Part shown: positions 62,073 to 64,000 of the stretch, one piece after another | How positions within the stretch are numbered: position 1 is the stretch's first letter | Layout of the letters: the number at the start of each line of letters is the position of its first letter | DNA from: Clavibacter sp. VKM Ac-2872 | GTDB lineage: Bacteria; Actinomycetota; Actinomycetes; Actinomycetales; Microbacteriaceae | Length of the DNA stretch: 64,000 bases | Assembly: GCF_015351105.1 (NCBI RefSeq) | Contig: NZ_JADKRR010000001.1 | Coordinates: 620,001-684,000 of the forward strand | Reading direction: 5' to 3' | Notes under the pieces: model-generated | Seen by the model: the letters and a program-made list of their open reading frames with translations, nothing else | Database searches by the model: none | Told to the model about the DNA's origin: nothing | Position numbers and translations under genes: made by a program

Positions 62073-63110
62073 TCAGCCCCGCGGCGCCTTCGCGGCGGAC
62101 GTGCGGCTCGTGAGGCGCCGGGCGACGCCGATGAACGGCACCTCCACGAACCGGTGCACGAGCCACGAGACGACGAGCGTGAGCGCGATGGCCGCGACGA
62201 CCCGCACGACCCCCTCGGGCACGTCGACGGCGCGCATGACCCGGTAGGCGAGCGGGTGCAGGAGGTACGCGGCGTACGAGATCGCGCCGAGCCAGATGAG
62301 CACGCGCGAGTGGGCCGCCTGCCGCGTGACGTAGAACGCGAAGAAGAGGCCGAGGCCCAGGAGGAACGACGCGGCGTAGTCGAACGGCGGCCACGCCGCG
62401 TCCTGCCCGCCGTTGAGGTACGTGAACAGCGGCACCCCCACGACGCCGGCGACGAGCAGGCCGCGCCAGGCGGTGGATCCGTCGCGGTCGCGCAGGTGGA
62501 TCGCGTGCCCGAGCGACGCCGTGTAGAGCAGCAGGGGCAGGGTCCAGGGCAGCTCGCGCTCGAGCACCCGGCCGGCGATGGCCGCGGCGACGAAGCCGGC
62601 GAGCCAGACGTAGCCCATGGCGACGCTGCGGTCGAGGCGGCCGATGAGCTTCGCGACGAGGGACTGGCCGTAGAAGATCAGCTCGATGCCGAGGGTCCAT
62701 GCCGTCGGCACGATCGTGAAGATGCCCACGGCGCCCTGCACCATGAGCACGTTCGCCATGATCACGAGGGGGCCGCCGAGCTCGCCGTCGCCCGTGGTCC
62801 CGATCCACAGCATCATGAGGCCGAGCACGAGCCAGTAGAGCGGGAAGAGCCGGTAGAGGCGACGCACCAGGAAGGTGCGGGTGTCCTGGCGCTGCAGGCT
62901 GAGGGGGATGACGTAGCCGCTGACGAGGAAGAACGCGACGACGCCCACGCGCCCCGCGTCCACCCACTGCCGGCTGAAGTCCTCGAACGCCGGGTACTCC
63001 GCGGCGAAGAGGTGCTGCAGCACCACGATGAACGACGCGACGCCGCGGACCGCCTCGAGGAACTCGATCTTCCGACCGGTCTCGCTCTTCACTGTCACGG
63101 TGCTGGTCAC
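62073..63110 (-). CDS. Acyltransferase-3 family membrane protein
   Basis: A 345-residue membrane O-acyltransferase with about ten helices. The family start KIEFLEAVRGVASFIVVLQH contains the catalytic His, followed by GRVGVVAFFLVSGYVIPLSL and a WTLGIELIFYG segment. No SGNH domain is fused. The SGNH lipoprotein encoded just upstream on the same strand could supply a separate partner. Likely acylates an exopolysaccharide or lipid-linked sugar. The start is GTG 63110. Confidence 0.93.
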   Translation of the reverse strand: MTSTVTVKSETGRKIEFLEAVRGVASFIVVLQHLFAAEYPAFEDFSRQWVDAGRVGVVAFFLVSGYVIPLSLQRQDTRTFLVRRLYRLFPLYWLVLGLMMLWIGTTGDGELGGPLVIMANVLMVQGAVGIFTIVPTAWTLGIELIFYGQSLVAKLIGRLDRSVAMGYVWLAGFVAAAIAGRVLERELPWTLPLLLYTASLGHAIHLRDRDGSTAWRGLLVAGVVGVPLFTYLNGGQDAAWPPFDYAASFLLGLGLFFAFYVTRQAAHSRVLIWLGAISYAAYLLHPLAYRVMRAVDVPEGVVRVVAAIALTLVVSWLVHRFVEVPFIGVARRLTSRTSAAKAPRG

Positions 63111-63201
63111 GCGGGCTCTCCTCTGGTGCGGGCGCGACGCTCCCGAGGCACCGCTTCGACCCTAACCGCCGGGCTGCGCGCGGGAGGGCGGGGGGATGCC
63201 C

Positions 63202-63912
63202 CTACTTCTGGGCGCTCTCGTCGAGGACCTCGGTGCGCACGAACTTGCGCACCTCGGCGCCCATGAGCTTGTAGCCCGTCATGTTGGTGTGGATCCCGTC
63301 GCGGAAGAACTCGGTCCGCCACTTCATGTCCTTGTTCGTGAGGTTCTTCCACGGGTTGAAGAAGTGGTACCCCTGCGCGTCGGCGAACTGCTCGAGGTGC
63401 GCGTTGACCTCGGGCGGCGTCTCGGGCGAGGCGTTCTGAGGCGGGATGCCGAGGATCACGGTCTCCTTCGGCGCGAGCTTCTCCACCGTCTGCAGTATGT
63501 CCGCGTCGAGCTGGGTGTCCGGGACGCCGGCGATGCGGTTGTTCGTGCCGATCATGATGAGCGCCACGTCGACGTCCTCGACGGTGGGCGTGTTGGCCGC
63601 CATGACGGTGCTCGTCGCGCCGTCGGTGCCCCAGCCGCCCGCGAAGGTCAGCGGGTCGCCGACGACGTAGTCGACGTAGGCCATGCCCTGGTCGATGCCC
63701 TGGGGCAGCGTGCCGACGAAGCCGTTCGTGTTCGAGTCGCCCATGACGACGATGCGGGTCATGTCCTCGGGCGCCGTCGTGGCGGACGCGTCGGGGGCGG
63801 GCTCGCCGTCGGTGGCGGTGGGGGCGGGCTGCGGCCCGCTCGTGCACCCGGCGAGCAGGAGGACGGCGGCGAGGGCGCCGAGAGCGCCCCGGGCCATGCG
63901 ACGTGCGGGCAT
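63202..63912 (-). CDS. SGNH/GDSL-hydrolase lipoprotein
   Basis: A 236-residue extracytoplasmic lipoprotein. The signal ends in the lipobox LLAGC (lipidated Cys near 23), then a Pro/Ala/Thr linker. SGNH blocks: VVMGDSNTNGFVG (Ser), GTNNRIAG (Asn) and RDGIHTNMTGY (Asp-His). It is separated by 91 bp from the acyltransferase-3 gene downstream and is probably co-transcribed. The pair resembles the two parts of an OafA/SGNH protein encoded separately. It may deacylate or transfer acyl groups on surface glycan. Confidence 0.92.
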   Translation of the reverse strand: MPARRMARGALGALAAVLLLAGCTSGPQPAPTATDGEPAPDASATTAPEDMTRIVVMGDSNTNGFVGTLPQGIDQGMAYVDYVVGDPLTFAGGWGTDGATSTVMAANTPTVEDVDVALIMIGTNNRIAGVPDTQLDADILQTVEKLAPKETVILGIPPQNASPETPPEVNAHLEQFADAQGYHFFNPWKNLTNKDMKWRTEFFRDGIHTNMTGYKLMGAEVRKFVRTEVLDESAQK

Positions 63913-64000
63913 AGGTGTTCATCCGATCGTGGAGGGGTCCGCGGCAGCGGCGAGCCGGTGACCCCGTCAGCCGCTGCGATCACGGGGCCGCTCGGAAACC

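Noticed and set aside
1-64000. CRISPR arrays, tRNA or rRNA genes, insertion sequences
   Set aside because: I found no spaced direct repeats of CRISPR type, no cloverleaf-like or rRNA-like segment, and no transposase-like protein. The only tandem repeat is the heptamer array.

Overview
The window is 64 kb of very GC-rich, densely coding actinobacterial chromosome. Many genes overlap by 1-4 bases (ATGA/GTGA), GTG starts are common, and several genes have a -10-like hexamer 6-9 bases before the start codon, which suggests leaderless mRNAs. Gene content (purA after a DUF3151 gene, SoxR with a 7Fe ferredoxin, a YkoFEDC thiamine-precursor transporter, and a Wzx/Wzy exopolysaccharide operon with pyruvyl and acyl transferases) points to Microbacteriaceae, with Clavibacter the best guess. 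The genus is an inference. The hexamer GGATCC is strikingly over-represented in every reading frame and between genes.

Layout. 1-8.2 kb: alcohol dehydrogenase, carboxylesterase, a SoxR-controlled ferredoxin/flavin reductase unit, an exported phosphoesterase, and an HD-domain protein between two paralogous small membrane proteins. 8.2-13.6 kb: a TetR / degenerate ABC-like / YhgE-Pip membrane protein operon and a frameshifted AraC regulator. 13.5-18.7 kb: sbcDC and a short-chain dehydrogenase cut by a nonsense codon. 18.8-22.5 kb: DUF3151-purA, an MNT/HEPN nucleotidyltransferase pair, a heptamer tandem repeat and decayed gene fragments. 22.5-26.2 kb: TPP riboswitch and ykoFEDC. 26-34.9 kb: small enzymes, an Xre/DUF2975 pair with twin operators, and a two-component system divergent from a proline-rich exported protein. 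35-40.1 kb: membrane-anchored serine hydrolase, NarL-type two-component system, Ohr and chorismate mutase. 40.2-44.8 kb: a type VII polymorphic DNase toxin locus (WXG-like partner, toxin, YezG-like immunity copies and remnants), lower in GC and partly broken. 45-47.6 kb: ATP-grasp enzyme, EEP hydrolase and DUF218 protein. 47.7-64 kb: an exopolysaccharide operon on the minus strand led by a Wzz/tyrosine autokinase, then acyltransferases and an SGNH lipoprotein.

How the parts fit. The exopolysaccharide operon holds a near-complete Wzx/Wzy pathway: priming sugar transferase, two GT4 glycosyltransferases, pyruvyl transferase, flippase, polymerase, BY-kinase and its phosphatase. Flanking acyltransferases could add O-acyl groups. 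The toxin locus resembles the Bacillus YeeF-YezG DNase/immunity pairing. The toxin's secretion-like N-terminus is interrupted by an in-frame TAG, and downstream immunity genes survive as two intact paralogues, one unrecognised gene and a truncated copy of it. At least six genes in the window are broken or fragmentary (AraC, SDR, toxin N-terminus, two VOC proteins, one immunity gene), so accessory genes here are decaying actively.
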